This document shows positions 42,528 to 51,569 of a DNA stretch of 64,000 nucleotides, one piece after another. The position numbers and the translations under genes are program-made. Each line of letters begins with the position of its first letter. Positions within the stretch are counted from its first letter, which is position 1. The notes under the pieces were generated by a model that worked only from the letters and a program-made list of their open reading frames with translations, was not told the origin of the DNA and did no database searches. The DNA is taken from NCBI GenBank assembly GCA_033765305.1, contig JANRID010000004.1, positions 1 to 64,000 of the forward strand, read 5' to 3'. This DNA comes from RDXT01 sp033765305. GTDB lineage: Bacteria; Bacteroidota; Bacteroidia; J057.

Positions 42528-44009
42528 TTACGGCAGGATTACCAGCCGCACCTGCCCGGCCAGCCCGTCCAGCGAGGCGAAATACAGCCCCGGCGCCAGC
42601 GCCGGCAGGGCCACCGGCGCCGCCGGATCGGCGGGCAGCGGCAGCAGCGCCGCCGTCCGGCCCTGCGCATCCTGCACCCGCAGCCGCTGGCCGGGGCTGC
42701 GGCGCAGCGCCGCCGACACCCAGACCCGGTCCCGGGCCGGATTCGGATACAGTGCGAAGGGCGCAGGCTCCGGGCGGATGCCCGTAGCGGAGCAGGCCGC
42801 ACGGAAGCCCTCGAACCACAGCTTGGCCCCGATCAGCGAAGGCGCCACGCAGCCCACATGGTCCAGGCCGGTGCCGAGGTCGATGCCCTCCACCGAGGGC
42901 GCCTGCGCCTGCTGAAAGGCCTGCAGCGCCGTGAGCGCGTTCTGAAACGGCACCACCTCGTCGGAGAGGCAGTAATACAGGCGGGTAGGCGAAAGCGGCT
43001 GCCAGCCCCGGTACACGTCGTTGGCGCGCAGCGCTGCCCGCACCGGGTGCAGGCTGTCGGCCTGCACGGCGGCCACGTAGGCGGGCTGGAGCATGGTCAC
43101 AGCCGTATCCGGCAGGCCCGCCGGAAACACAGGCTGCTGCCGGTTGAAAACGGCTGGCAGCAGGGTATCGTAGGGCGGAGCAAAGGCATCGCCCGGCTGC
43201 GACCAGAGATTGCCGTACACAAACTGGTAGGAAAACAGGGTGTAGGCCAGGTTGAATGCGCTGCTGGGCGCTTCCTGCAGCAGCGAAGCTGCCGTGACAC
43301 CCGAGAGGTCGTAGGGCCCGCTGCAGGCGGCCACCGCCGTCAGCGGAAATTCCTGCGCATGGGCTGCCTCCAGCTCGCGGTGCGCAGCCATGGTCACATG
43401 CCCGCCCTGCGAATAGCCTGCCATGAAGAGCTGGCCGTTCGTCTGCAGGCCCTGAAACTGCGCAAACTGCCGTGCCGCCCGCAGCATGTCCACCACGGCT
43501 GTCGCCTGGGTCTGCGCATGCAGGTAGGTATGCGGCAGGTGCAGCGGCGTAGCGCCGAGGCCGAGGTAGTCGGGCAGCACGGCCAGATAGCCGTTCGCCG
43601 CGAAGGGGATGCCCAGAAACCAGTCGCCGCCCTGGCTGGAAATATCGTCGCCATAGAAGACCGTGCCGTGGTTGTAGCAGTAGACGGGAAAGTCGCAGAC
43701 GCCCTGCGGCACCATCACCAGCCCGGAGGCGGAAGTCAGGCTGTCGCCGGTCGCGGCGGGCGTGCGGTACACGAGCTGGTACACATCCAGCTCGTACAGG
43801 ATGGGCGACAGAAACTCCGGCAGGCCGAAGGCGGCATAGATACCGCGGATTTCCTGGATGCTCAGCTGATCTGTCAGCCCTGCCGATACCAGCTGGCCCC
43901 GCTGCGCGGGGAGCATCGCGGCGCAGCCGGCCATCAGCCAGCCCCACAGCCACAGGCGGAGCTTAGGTCCGCACCAGCTGGTGAATCGCAATCCGGTAAG
44001 TTTGTCCAT
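42528..44009 (-). CDS. Secreted alpha/beta-hydrolase (secretory-lipase-like) with T9SS signal
   Basis: 493 residues from the ATG at 44009. After a basic, Trp-rich N-terminus with a hydrophobic stretch (LWLWGWLMAGCAAMLPAQ) comes an alpha/beta-hydrolase domain. It has GVCDFPVYCYNHGTVF, PDYLGLG, the nucleophile elbow GYSQGGH, LYYCLSDEVVPF (acid) and GLDHVGC (histidine). The C-terminus is a type A sorting domain (FALYPNPARDRVWV ... GLYFASLDGLAGQVRLVI). The catalytic triad can therefore be assigned, and export by T9SS is expected. An in-frame ATG lies 3 codons further upstream. The gene begins inside the end of the methyltransferase gene (47-bp overlap), indicating translational coupling. Confidence 0.87.
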   Translation of the reverse strand: MDKLTGLRFTSWCGPKLRLWLWGWLMAGCAAMLPAQRGQLVSAGLTDQLSIQEIRGIYAAFGLPEFLSPILYELDVYQLVYRTPAATGDSLTSASGLVMVPQGVCDFPVYCYNHGTVFYGDDISSQGGDWFLGIPFAANGYLAVLPDYLGLGATPLHLPHTYLHAQTQATAVVDMLRAARQFAQFQGLQTNGQLFMAGYSQGGHVTMAAHRELEAAHAQEFPLTAVAACSGPYDLSGVTAASLLQEAPSSAFNLAYTLFSYQFVYGNLWSQPGDAFAPPYDTLLPAVFNRQQPVFPAGLPDTAVTMLQPAYVAAVQADSLHPVRAALRANDVYRGWQPLSPTRLYYCLSDEVVPFQNALTALQAFQQAQAPSVEGIDLGTGLDHVGCVAPSLIGAKLWFEGFRAACSATGIRPEPAPFALYPNPARDRVWVSAALRRSPGQRLRVQDAQGRTAALLPLPADPAAPVALPALAPGLYFASLDGLAGQVRLVILP

Positions 44010-44667
44010 ATCGTGCAACCGGGTAAAATTCCGTTTCCCGTGAAAATCCGCGCTGCTCCAGCGCTTCGTTCAGCTGCTGCGAAGCCGGGCGGCCCGGCTC
44101 GCTGAGGATGAGCGTATCTCCGGGGCGTATCCAGCGGCCGAAGGCAGCTGCCAGCGGCGCCACCGAGCGTTCTTCGTAGGCAATATCGGAGCCCATCCAG
44201 AGCGCTGCACGCAGATCCGGATCCGGGCTGCGCCAGTCGATGCGCCGGATCCGGGCCGGGCGGCCCATGTTCAGCAGCCAGAGCCATTCGGCCATGTCGA
44301 GCGCCTCGTCGAGGTAATCCGTCAGCAGCACCGAGGCACCCAGGCGCCCCGCCATGATCCCGGGCACGGCCATGCCGCAGCCCAGTTCCACCACTTCCAT
44401 CCCCGGCACGACGAGCGCGCGGTCGGCCAGGTATTCCGCCAGGGCAATGGCCGATGGCCAGAGATCGACCCAATAGGGAATCCGGTCATCTTTCACATCC
44501 TCATGGTCAGGACCCTTGGCAATGAGCCGGTCGAGCATGGCCTCCATATTCTCCACCTCGAAGAGCCGCAGCTGCTGCCCGCGCAGCTCCAGATCGTACG
44601 GCGTCAGCTTGAGCAGGGCCATCAGCCTGGCTTCAAGTTCGCGGATGCGGATGTCGGGAGATTCCAT
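43963..44667 (-). CDS. Nnt1/METTL21-like SAM-dependent methyltransferase
   Basis: 234 residues. The class I methyltransferase core is clear: MEVVELGCGMAVPGIMAGRLGASVLLTDY holds motif I and the acidic end of beta 2, and LWMGSDIAYEERSVAPL holds motif IV in the DxxY/D form seen in lysine methyltransferases of the METTL21/Nnt1 group. IPYWVDLWPSAIALAEYL precedes motif I, as in that family. The target is likely a protein lysine or N-terminus, which is inference. The lipase gene overlaps its 3' end. A hairpin at 44702-44732 separates it from the upstream lytic transglycosylase gene. Confidence 0.85.
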   Translation of the reverse strand: MESPDIRIRELEARLMALLKLTPYDLELRGQQLRLFEVENMEAMLDRLIAKGPDHEDVKDDRIPYWVDLWPSAIALAEYLADRALVVPGMEVVELGCGMAVPGIMAGRLGASVLLTDYLDEALDMAEWLWLLNMGRPARIRRIDWRSPDPDLRAALWMGSDIAYEERSVAPLAAAFGRWIRPGDTLILSEPGRPASQQLNEALEQRGFSRETEFYPVARYGQTYRIAIHQLVRT

Positions 44668-44701
44668 GCGGCAGCCTGGCAGAACGGGCTCAAAACACGA
44701 A

Positions 44702-44732
44702 GCGCTGCACCGGAAGAGATCCAGTGCAGCGC
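44702..44732 (-). terminator. Terminator of the lytic transglycosylase gene
   Basis: GCGCTGCAC at 44702-44710 pairs perfectly with GTGCAGCGC at 44724-44732. In the minus direction it follows the stop codon by 32 bp and a short T-rich tail comes after it. Confidence 0.65.
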
Positions 44733-44764
44733 AATATAAGGCTTCGGCGCAATACCGCCTCAGC

Positions 44765-46396
44765 TTATTTGATCCGGATCTTCTGGCCTACCTTGAGGTC
44801 GCGGGCGTTGAGGCCCAGATTGAGGGCCAGGATGTCCTGCAGGTCCACATCGGGGTACATGTTGGCGATGCCCCAGAGCGTTTCGCCGGGGCGCACCGTA
44901 TGGAGCACCACCTGGCTGCTGCTGCGCACCGGGCTTGCCTGCGCGACAGCCGGGGACACGCTGGCCGTCGCCGGACCGGAGCTGGTGCGGGGCGCCGCCT
45001 GCACCGCGGCGTAGGACTGCGCGGTGTAGATCTTCAGCCGCTGGCCGGCGCGGATCTGATAGCGGCGCAGGCTGTTCCAGCGCGCAATCTGGGCAGGCGT
45101 GACACCGTATTTTTCCGCGATCGACCCCACCACCTCGCCGGAACGCACGGTATGGTACACCAGCTTGCCGGCAGGCTTGGGCTCGGATACCGACGCGGTG
45201 CGCACCACCGGCAGCGCAGCGGAGCGGCTGTCTCCGGCCTGGGCGCTGGCGTAATAGACTGCACCTTCGCGGCGCTGGCCATACTGGGAGCGGATGCGGC
45301 TGTAGTTGGCGGCAAACAGCTCGGCAGCCCGCGCCGGCGTCTTGAGCACGTAAGGCTCGGACGAATACGGAATCCGGTCGATTTTCAGCTCCGGATTCAG
45401 ATTCTTGAGGGTGTGGTAATCGGTATTGCAGATCTGGGCAACCTCCTGGAGGGTCATGTCCAGGCTGCGCAGGTGCACCGTATCCTGGTCCAGCCGCATA
45501 TCCGGGTACACCGGATACAGGTTGTGGGCGGATGCGTATTCGAATGCATAAGTGGCAGCAATGAAGGCCGGCACATAGCCGCGGGTTTCGGCAGGCAGAT
45601 ACGCCCGGATCTCCCAGAAGCTGCGCTTGCCGCCCGAGCGGGCGATCGCTTTGCGCACATTGCCCTCGCCGCAGTTGTACGAGGCGATGGCCAGCAGCCA
45701 GTCGCCGAATTCGGTGTACGCATTGCGGAGGTATTTGGCGGCGGCGATGGTGGATTTCACGGGGTCCCGGCGTTCGTCGATATAGGAATCCACGCTCAGG
45801 TCGTATTCCCGGCCGGTCGCCAGCATAAACTGCCACAGGCCGGTAGCGCCCACGCGGGACACCGCATGCGGATTGAGCGCGCTTTCTACGATGGCGAGGT
45901 ATTTCAGCTCCATCGGCAGGCCCATCCGGTCGAAGTGCTCCTCGAAGATGGGGAAATATACCGTGCTGAGCCCCAGCATTCTCGACATCTGCTCGCGGCG
46001 GCGCAGGGTGTAGAGGTCGATATAATGCTGCACATACTCGTTGTAGTCCATGGGAATGACCGTGCGGAGCTCGTAGAGCCGCTGGCGGGTCACATGCGCC
46101 GGGTACTGGGGCACATCCTCGGGACGGAAATTCTGGGTATTCCGCAGCAGGGTGTCATAGACGCTGCTGGAAGGCCGGGCGAAATGGAAGTTTTTGATGA
46201 AATCATCCAGCCGTTCTTCGATGGGCGCATCTTCGAGCTCCAGGAACTGGGAGCCTTTGGTTTCGGCCGGATACTCCGGAGCCGGAGCGGCGGCGGAATC
46301 GGCTTCCAGCCATTTGGGGGACACGACCGGCTTCTGGGCGTGGAGGGAAAACATGCCGCAGGCGAAGCATGCCGCCAGCAAGGTAGAGGTTCTCAT
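44765..46396 (-). CDS. LysM-containing lytic transglycosylase (MltD-like)
   Basis: 543 residues. A signal peptide (TLLAACFACGMFSLHAQ) is followed by a helical N-terminal region and a goose-lysozyme-like SLT domain. There AIVESALNPHAVSRVGATGLWQFM contains the catalytic Glu and SYNCGEGNVRKAI the conserved substrate-cleft residues. Two LysM modules at the C-terminus (KLVYHTVRSGEVVGSIAEKY and VLHTVRPGETLWGIANMY) bind peptidoglycan. It cleaves glycan strands without hydrolysis during wall turnover. The domain order is that of MltD. Monocistronic; the TACCTTTA word near 46464 on the minus strand is a possible -7 box. Confidence 0.93.
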   Translation of the reverse strand: MRTSTLLAACFACGMFSLHAQKPVVSPKWLEADSAAAPAPEYPAETKGSQFLELEDAPIEERLDDFIKNFHFARPSSSVYDTLLRNTQNFRPEDVPQYPAHVTRQRLYELRTVIPMDYNEYVQHYIDLYTLRRREQMSRMLGLSTVYFPIFEEHFDRMGLPMELKYLAIVESALNPHAVSRVGATGLWQFMLATGREYDLSVDSYIDERRDPVKSTIAAAKYLRNAYTEFGDWLLAIASYNCGEGNVRKAIARSGGKRSFWEIRAYLPAETRGYVPAFIAATYAFEYASAHNLYPVYPDMRLDQDTVHLRSLDMTLQEVAQICNTDYHTLKNLNPELKIDRIPYSSEPYVLKTPARAAELFAANYSRIRSQYGQRREGAVYYASAQAGDSRSAALPVVRTASVSEPKPAGKLVYHTVRSGEVVGSIAEKYGVTPAQIARWNSLRRYQIRAGQRLKIYTAQSYAAVQAAPRTSSGPATASVSPAVAQASPVRSSSQVVLHTVRPGETLWGIANMYPDVDLQDILALNLGLNARDLKVGQKIRIK

Positions 46397-46476
46397 ACCA
46401 GAGGGTTTTGGAATCGGCTTTTGCGGTGTTTCAACGGAGAGGGAAATTCAACCCCGGTAAAGGTACACAACCGGAA

Positions 46477-47922
46477 TTACATAAGCGAATTTTTCAGAGT
46501 TTGTTCAATCTTTCTTGCGGACCCCAGCAGCAGGCCTTCTTCAAAGGGCCGGCCCATGAGCTGCACGGCGGTCGGCAGGCCGTCGCTGTGGAGACCCAGC
46601 GGCAGGGAAATGGCCGGAATGCCGGCCAGATTGGCATGCACGGTGTAGATGTCGCTGAGGTACATGGCGATGGGGTCGCCGGACTTCTCGCCGAGGCGGA
46701 AGGCCGTGCCGGGCGCGGTGGGCGTCAGCAGCACGTCGCAGTCCTGGAGCAGCTCCAGGGTATGGGTCCGGATGAGGCGGCGAACCTTCATTGCCTGCCG
46801 GTAGTAGGCATCGTAGTAGCCGGAGGAGAGCACAAAGGAGCCCAGCAGGATGCGGCGCTGCACTTCGGCGCCGAAGCCTTCCGTCCGCGAGCGGCGGTAG
46901 AGCGCATCGATGGAGGCTGCGTCCTGGGCGCGGTGGCCGTAGCGGATGCCGTCGTAGCGGGCGAGGTTGGAGGAGGCCTCGGCGGTGGTGAGGATGTAAT
47001 AGCAGGGCACCACGTAGGGCATCAGCGGAAAATGCACCTCGCGGAGCGTATGCCCTGCGGCCTGGAGGCGGCCCATGAGGGCCTGCATCTGGGCCCGGAT
47101 TTCGGGGTCCAGCCCCGGCGAGTCCAGCGTCTCCTGCACATAGCCGATGCGCAGGGGCCGGTCTGCGAAGGCCTGCATCTGCGCCGGATAATCGGGTACC
47201 GGCTCCGGCGAGGCGGTGGTATCGCGCCCGTCGGGCCCGGCCATGACGTGCAGCAGGCGGGCGGCGTCCTCCACCGAATGGGTCAGCGTGCCGATCTGGT
47301 CGAAGGAGGAGCCGTAGGCGATCAGGCCCCAGCGGGAGATGCGCCCGTAGGTGGGCTTCAGGCCCACCAGGCCGCAGAAGGCGGCAGGCTGCCGCACGGA
47401 GCCGCCGGTATCGGAGCCCAGGGCCGCATGGCAGGTGCGGGCGGCTACCGCCGCCGCCGAGCCGCCCGAAGAGCCGCCGGGCACCCGGCTTTCGTCCAGC
47501 GGATTGCGCACGGCGCCGAAGGCGCTGTTTTCGTTCGAGGAGCCCATCGCGAACTCGTCGCAGTTGAGGCGGCCCAGGATCACGGCGTCCGCCGCGGCCA
47601 GCCGCTCCACCGCCGTGGCGGTGATCTGGGACTCGAACCCCTCCAATATGCGCGAGGCGGCGCTCAGGCGCCGCCCGCGGTAACAGATGACATCTTTGAT
47701 GCCCAGCACCAGACCCGCCAGCGGGCCTGCGGTGCCGCGCCCGATGCGGGCCTGCACGCCGGCAGCCTGCTCCAGCGCCGCTGCCTCGTCCCATTCCAAC
47801 CAGGCATTGAGGGATGCGCGCGCCGCAGCCGTCTGCACATACGATTCCACCAGGCTGGGCACGGTACAGGCACCTTCAGCCAGATCCCGCTGGATCTCAG
47901 CCAGGGTCTGATACGCGTTCAC
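46477..47922 (-). CDS. gatA: Asp-tRNA(Asn)/Glu-tRNA(Gln) amidotransferase subunit A
   Basis: 481 residues. Amidase-signature enzyme that releases ammonia from glutamine so that GatB can convert misacylated Glu-tRNA(Gln) or Asp-tRNA(Asn). The Ser-cisSer-Lys triad is intact: Lys in GLVLGIKDVICY, and the serines in VPGGSSGGSAAAVAARTCHAALGSDTGGSVRQPAAFCG. The C-terminal DVLLTPTAPGTAFRLGE block is typical. gatB and gatC are not in the window. tatA lies 15 bp upstream on the same strand and shares the transcript. Confidence 0.95.
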   Translation of the reverse strand: MNAYQTLAEIQRDLAEGACTVPSLVESYVQTAAARASLNAWLEWDEAAALEQAAGVQARIGRGTAGPLAGLVLGIKDVICYRGRRLSAASRILEGFESQITATAVERLAAADAVILGRLNCDEFAMGSSNENSAFGAVRNPLDESRVPGGSSGGSAAAVAARTCHAALGSDTGGSVRQPAAFCGLVGLKPTYGRISRWGLIAYGSSFDQIGTLTHSVEDAARLLHVMAGPDGRDTTASPEPVPDYPAQMQAFADRPLRIGYVQETLDSPGLDPEIRAQMQALMGRLQAAGHTLREVHFPLMPYVVPCYYILTTAEASSNLARYDGIRYGHRAQDAASIDALYRRSRTEGFGAEVQRRILLGSFVLSSGYYDAYYRQAMKVRRLIRTHTLELLQDCDVLLTPTAPGTAFRLGEKSGDPIAMYLSDIYTVHANLAGIPAISLPLGLHSDGLPTAVQLMGRPFEEGLLLGSARKIEQTLKNSLM

Positions 47923-47937
47923 GTGCTGCGCAGCCCG

Positions 47938-48144
47938 TTACTGGTTCAGCCGTTTCGAATCGTCGGTGCTGACCTCCGTTTCGATTTCACGCTTGATCTC
48001 GCGGGATGCGTCCTTGAACTCCCGGATCCCCCGTCCCAGCCCGCGCGCGAGCTCGGGAATTTTACGGGCCCCGAAGAAGAGCAGCATCACCAGGATGATC
48101 AGCAGCCATTCGCTGCCGCCTGGAAGACTAAACAAGAAAGGCAT
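47938..48144 (-). CDS. tatA: Twin-arginine translocase component TatA/TatE-like
   Basis: 68 residues. N-terminal transmembrane helix (WLLIILVMLLFFGARKIPELARGLGRGIREF) with the conserved FGxxKIPELARxLG hinge, followed by an amphipathic helix and a charged tail. It forms the Tat pore for folded proteins. The ATG at 48144 gives the family start MPFLFSLPGGSEW; a longer frame to 48255 crosses the promoter. It heads a tatA-gatA operon, and tatC is not in the window. Confidence 0.93.
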   Translation of the reverse strand: MPFLFSLPGGSEWLLIILVMLLFFGARKIPELARGLGRGIREFKDASREIKREIETEVSTDDSKRLNQ

Positions 48145-48225
48145 ATACCGTATCGTTAGGGTACAACAACCGTAGTTCCTGCTGCCCGGCCGCTTCCGGC
48201 GGGAATGGGCCGGGCCTTCATCCTG

Positions 48226-48255
48226 CAAATATACAAGAAATACGCTCGGAGCCAA
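48226..48255 (-). promoter_or_regulatory. Bacteroidota promoter of tatA-gatA
   Basis: On the minus strand, TTG (48255-48253), a 19-bp spacer and TATATTTG (48233-48226) match the phylum consensus at both boxes. The -7 box ends 82 bp before the tatA ATG, so a leader of about 75 nt is expected. Confidence 0.75.
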
Positions 48256-48303
48256 GGAAGAATTGTGCAGGGCGGGACCGCGGGCCCGAAACGGCTGCTG
48301 CGC

Positions 48304-50115
48304 CTAAAAATGAAATCCATACCCGAAGAACACCGTCTGCATGCCCGCCAGGCTGAGTCCGCTCAGCATCAGGCCGATCAGCACGAGCGAGAACGGAATC
48401 CATACCAGACGCTTCATCACCGGATGCTGCCACCCCAGCCGGTGCATCAGCGGCAGCAGGATGAACGCCAGACACAGCCCCAGAAATGAGATCTGAAAGC
48501 TCCGGATGCATACCCAGCCAAACAGCAGACCGGCTGCCAGCTCGAAACCCCGGATCACCGGATGGTCCGGGTGGCTGCGCCCGGTCAGCTCCTGCCACCA
48601 CCGCCGGATGCTCCGCGTGCGTTCCTGCCCTGCAGCCGTATCGCCTGTGACGAGAAATACGGCTTTCCGGGTGGCCAGGAAAGACAGCACCCCAGCCGCC
48701 GAAAGCGGCCCCAGGGCTGCATACAGCGCCGTGCTGTGGCTCAGGAAACGGAAGAGCCGTGCCGGACGGTGCGCAAGCCCCAGCATGAAGCACATCACCG
48801 GAGCAAAAAAGGTCATCAGCGTGATGGCGAAGAAATCCGGGGTGAAGATGCGGTTGAAGCCCGCATCCAGGGCGGTGACAGGCCAGATCCATGTCTGCCC
48901 GGCCACTTCCAGCGTCAGCGGACGCTCCGCTCCGAACAGCGCAGGCATCAGCAGGTTCGCGTTGACCATGAAAGCGAAATAGAACAGCGTCAGCGGCAGG
49001 TTGAGCGTCGGCATGAGAATGTCCAGCTTCTCCATCCAGGGAATGCGCCGCGCCCGCAGCAGCCGCCCGGTTTCCCGGTACAGAAACTCACAGGTGCCCC
49101 GTGTCCATTTCATATGGCGGACCCGGAATGCCCGCACCGTCTCCGGAAAATCCTCAAAACACACCACATCCTCGGCAAAACGCCCCCGGTAGCCCAGCTC
49201 CCGGATCCGGATCGCGTACCCGAGGTCCTCGCTCACAATATCCGGGAACCCGCCGGCCTGCTCCCAGCAGCTCCTGCGCAGCAGCGCGCCATGCCCCAGA
49301 AACATCACAAAGCCGTACCGGTTGCGCAGCGGCTGGTACCACTGCCAGTGCAGATCGATTCCGATCCCCAGGTCCTGCGCCAGCGGGCTCTGCTGGGCCG
49401 GATTGGCGCGGTGCGCCGCCTGCACAAACCCGCACTGCGGATCGGCCTCCATCACTGGCGCCAGCCGCGACAGAAAATCCGGCGGCAGGATCTCGTCCGC
49501 ATCGGCAATCGCAAAGTAAGGCTCCCGCACTGCCGCAACCTGCAGGGCATGATTCAGGTTACCTGCCTTAAAGCCTTTCCGGTCGGGCCGGCGGATTACC
49601 TCCACCCGATCCGGAAAGCGTGCCGCAAACGCATCCACCCGTGCCTGATAGGCTGCATCGGTGCTGTCGTCGAGCAAATACACCCGGAAATCCGGATAAT
49701 CCTGCTGCACGCAGGACTCGGCGCTGTGCTCCACAAAATCGTTGCAGGTGGTGTAGAGCACCGCAATAGCCGGCGCAGCCGCCGGATCGATGCGCACCGC
49801 CGGGTGCGCCGTCAGCGCAGGATGCCGCCGCACATAGAGCGCAAACGCGACAATCCCCAGGTTGTACAGGCCGTACAGCCATGCCAGTTCGACAAATGCC
49901 ACAAAAAAGGCCAGGCTGGCGTATTCCAGCGGCGTGCCGGCCATCCCGAGCAGCGACCACAGGCGGGGATGAAACCACCACAGGCAGGCGGCCCATGCAG
50001 CCAGAACCGACAGATACAGGGCCGGCCGGGTTTTGGCGGGCGGGATGGCAGCGCTTCGGGACGGCGCTGCGGGCAGCGCATGCAGAACCGGCGCCGCAGA
50101 TGGGGCGGAAAGCAT
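48304..50115 (-). CDS. Membrane glycosyltransferase, GT2 (YaiP/cellulose-synthase-like)
   Basis: 603 residues. Two N-terminal transmembrane helices, a cytosolic GT-A domain and a C-terminal multi-helix region. The catalytic signature is D,D,D,(Q/R)xxRW-like: VYLLDDSTD, FAIADADEILPPDF, VSEDLGYAIRI and VRHMKWTRGTCEFL, where KW replaces the more usual RW. Such processive or semi-processive enzymes build beta-glucans from UDP-glucose. The upstream gene (50170-51432) encodes a YaiO-like outer-membrane protein 54 bp away, and in E. coli yaiO lies close to the glycosyltransferase gene yaiP, so the two probably make and export one surface polysaccharide. Substrate unproven. Confidence 0.87.
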   Translation of the reverse strand: MLSAPSAAPVLHALPAAPSRSAAIPPAKTRPALYLSVLAAWAACLWWFHPRLWSLLGMAGTPLEYASLAFFVAFVELAWLYGLYNLGIVAFALYVRRHPALTAHPAVRIDPAAAPAIAVLYTTCNDFVEHSAESCVQQDYPDFRVYLLDDSTDAAYQARVDAFAARFPDRVEVIRRPDRKGFKAGNLNHALQVAAVREPYFAIADADEILPPDFLSRLAPVMEADPQCGFVQAAHRANPAQQSPLAQDLGIGIDLHWQWYQPLRNRYGFVMFLGHGALLRRSCWEQAGGFPDIVSEDLGYAIRIRELGYRGRFAEDVVCFEDFPETVRAFRVRHMKWTRGTCEFLYRETGRLLRARRIPWMEKLDILMPTLNLPLTLFYFAFMVNANLLMPALFGAERPLTLEVAGQTWIWPVTALDAGFNRIFTPDFFAITLMTFFAPVMCFMLGLAHRPARLFRFLSHSTALYAALGPLSAAGVLSFLATRKAVFLVTGDTAAGQERTRSIRRWWQELTGRSHPDHPVIRGFELAAGLLFGWVCIRSFQISFLGLCLAFILLPLMHRLGWQHPVMKRLVWIPFSLVLIGLMLSGLSLAGMQTVFFGYGFHF

Positions 50116-50169
50116 AGGAATCCGGGAGTTAAACGGAAGAGATGAACAGCAGGAGAACAGGGGAAGCGG

Positions 50170-51432
50170 TCAGCGCTCCAGGCGGAGGCGGAGGCCCATC
50201 GCCAGGGTCAGGAAACGGTTGTGGGCGGCAGACTCGATCCGGACGAGGGTATAGAGCCAATTATACAGCCCAAGCGGATGCTGATAGAGCAGCCAGGCGC
50301 CGGAGAGCTGCTGCGCAGCCCGTTCGCCTGCATACGTTTCGCGCCCTGCCAGCAGCCCGCCGCTGAACTCGTAGCCGCGCGGCAGGTGGTATTTTCCGCC
50401 CAGCACGGCCCGGACCTCCCGGCTGCCGGGCGCCGTCATCCGGCTCGTAAACACGCCGGGCTCGATCCACCAGCCTGCGCCTGCAGGAATGCTGGCGCTT
50501 GCAAACAGCATAGACTGGCGGACGGCACTGCTGTCCCATCCATAGAGCCCGCCCGCCTTCAGCGCCCAGCCGCCTGGCAGCAGCAGCACTTCCTCCCCCT
50601 GCACCGCGCGCTGCAGGCCGCCCTGCGGCAGCCGCCGCAGCCCCAGCTCCATGCGGGTGAGCAGGTAGCGGCCCGTCTGCACCCGGCCGCCCACCCAGTA
50701 GGCCTGTCCCTGCCGCTGCACAATCGACAGGTTGTCGAGCGTCAGCGAATTGTCATGCCGGAACCAAACCGCCCCGCCCGGCCTCGGTGCGTACAGCACC
50801 TGCAGCGCCCGCAGGCCGGCCAGATCGTGGCTGGGATAGCGGGTCCAGCCGCCCCAGATCTCGGTTTCCAGCCGCGCCGGCGCCGACTGCACAGCGCCCA
50901 GCAAGGCCGGACCCGGACGGGAGCCCCGCCAGAGGCTGCGGGCCTCCCGCAGATGCCCCTCGCGGATCCGGACATAGCTCAGGGCCTCCCGCAGCTCGCC
51001 GGAGGCTGGCTGCCCGGCCAGCAGAGCCTCGAAACGCTGGCCGGCCAATTCCGTTTGACCTGACCACAACGCACTGTACGCCAGTCCTTTATGCGCGTCT
51101 TCGCATGCGGGTGAGAGCTGCAGCGCAGCCTCGAATGCTGATTCCGCCTCCGGATAGCGCCCCTGCCATGCCAAGGTCCAGCCCTTGCCGGTGACTGCAT
51201 CCAGCCGCTCCGGCTGCTCCGCCAGAATCTCGTCGAAGGCAGCCAGCGCCTGCCCGTATTCGCCGGCCCAGGACCAGCTGAAAGCCTGCTGGATGCGGGG
51301 GTCTGGCATTGCAGCCGGGGACTGCGCCTTCATGCGCGTGCAGGGCAGCAGCAGCCCGCATGCCAGCACGGCGCAAAGCAGAATCGCGCGGAGCCTATGC
51401 CCCGCCGGTACAAGGGGAATACACAGCAACAT
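50170..51432 (-). CDS. YaiO-like outer-membrane protein with TPR N-terminus
   Basis: 420 residues from the ATG at 51432. Hydrophobic signal (AILLCAVLACGLLLPC), then tetratricopeptide repeats (AFSWSWAGEYGQALAAFDEILAEQPERLDAVTGKGWTLAWQGRYPEAESAFEAALQ), then a 230-residue barrel. The barrel carries the YaiO features: ETEIWGGWTRYP, VWFRHDNSLTLDN, a W-rich set of strands and a C-terminal FLTLAMGLRLRLER. TPR plus YaiO barrel is the layout of outer-membrane exporters for glycans. It is coupled to the downstream GT2 gene (54-bp gap). The longer frame reaching 51600 has no signal peptide near its start. Confidence 0.8.
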   Translation of the reverse strand: MLLCIPLVPAGHRLRAILLCAVLACGLLLPCTRMKAQSPAAMPDPRIQQAFSWSWAGEYGQALAAFDEILAEQPERLDAVTGKGWTLAWQGRYPEAESAFEAALQLSPACEDAHKGLAYSALWSGQTELAGQRFEALLAGQPASGELREALSYVRIREGHLREARSLWRGSRPGPALLGAVQSAPARLETEIWGGWTRYPSHDLAGLRALQVLYAPRPGGAVWFRHDNSLTLDNLSIVQRQGQAYWVGGRVQTGRYLLTRMELGLRRLPQGGLQRAVQGEEVLLLPGGWALKAGGLYGWDSSAVRQSMLFASASIPAGAGWWIEPGVFTSRMTAPGSREVRAVLGGKYHLPRGYEFSGGLLAGRETYAGERAAQQLSGAWLLYQHPLGLYNWLYTLVRIESAAHNRFLTLAMGLRLRLER

Positions 51433-51569
51433 AATCAGGGATGTTTGGGAAATGGGAGAGAATAGCCCAAACATACCCCCCTGCTGCCGCGCAGGCCTAA
51501 TTTGTGTTGCGGAAGCGGGCAAATCGCCAGCTGAATCCGGCAGATTGCAGGGCCGGGGCCGGCCCTTGG

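Noticed and set aside
40664..42787. A 707-codon plus-strand open frame
   Set aside because: Antisense to the propeller-phosphoesterase gene; it has no recognisable domain or signal peptide.
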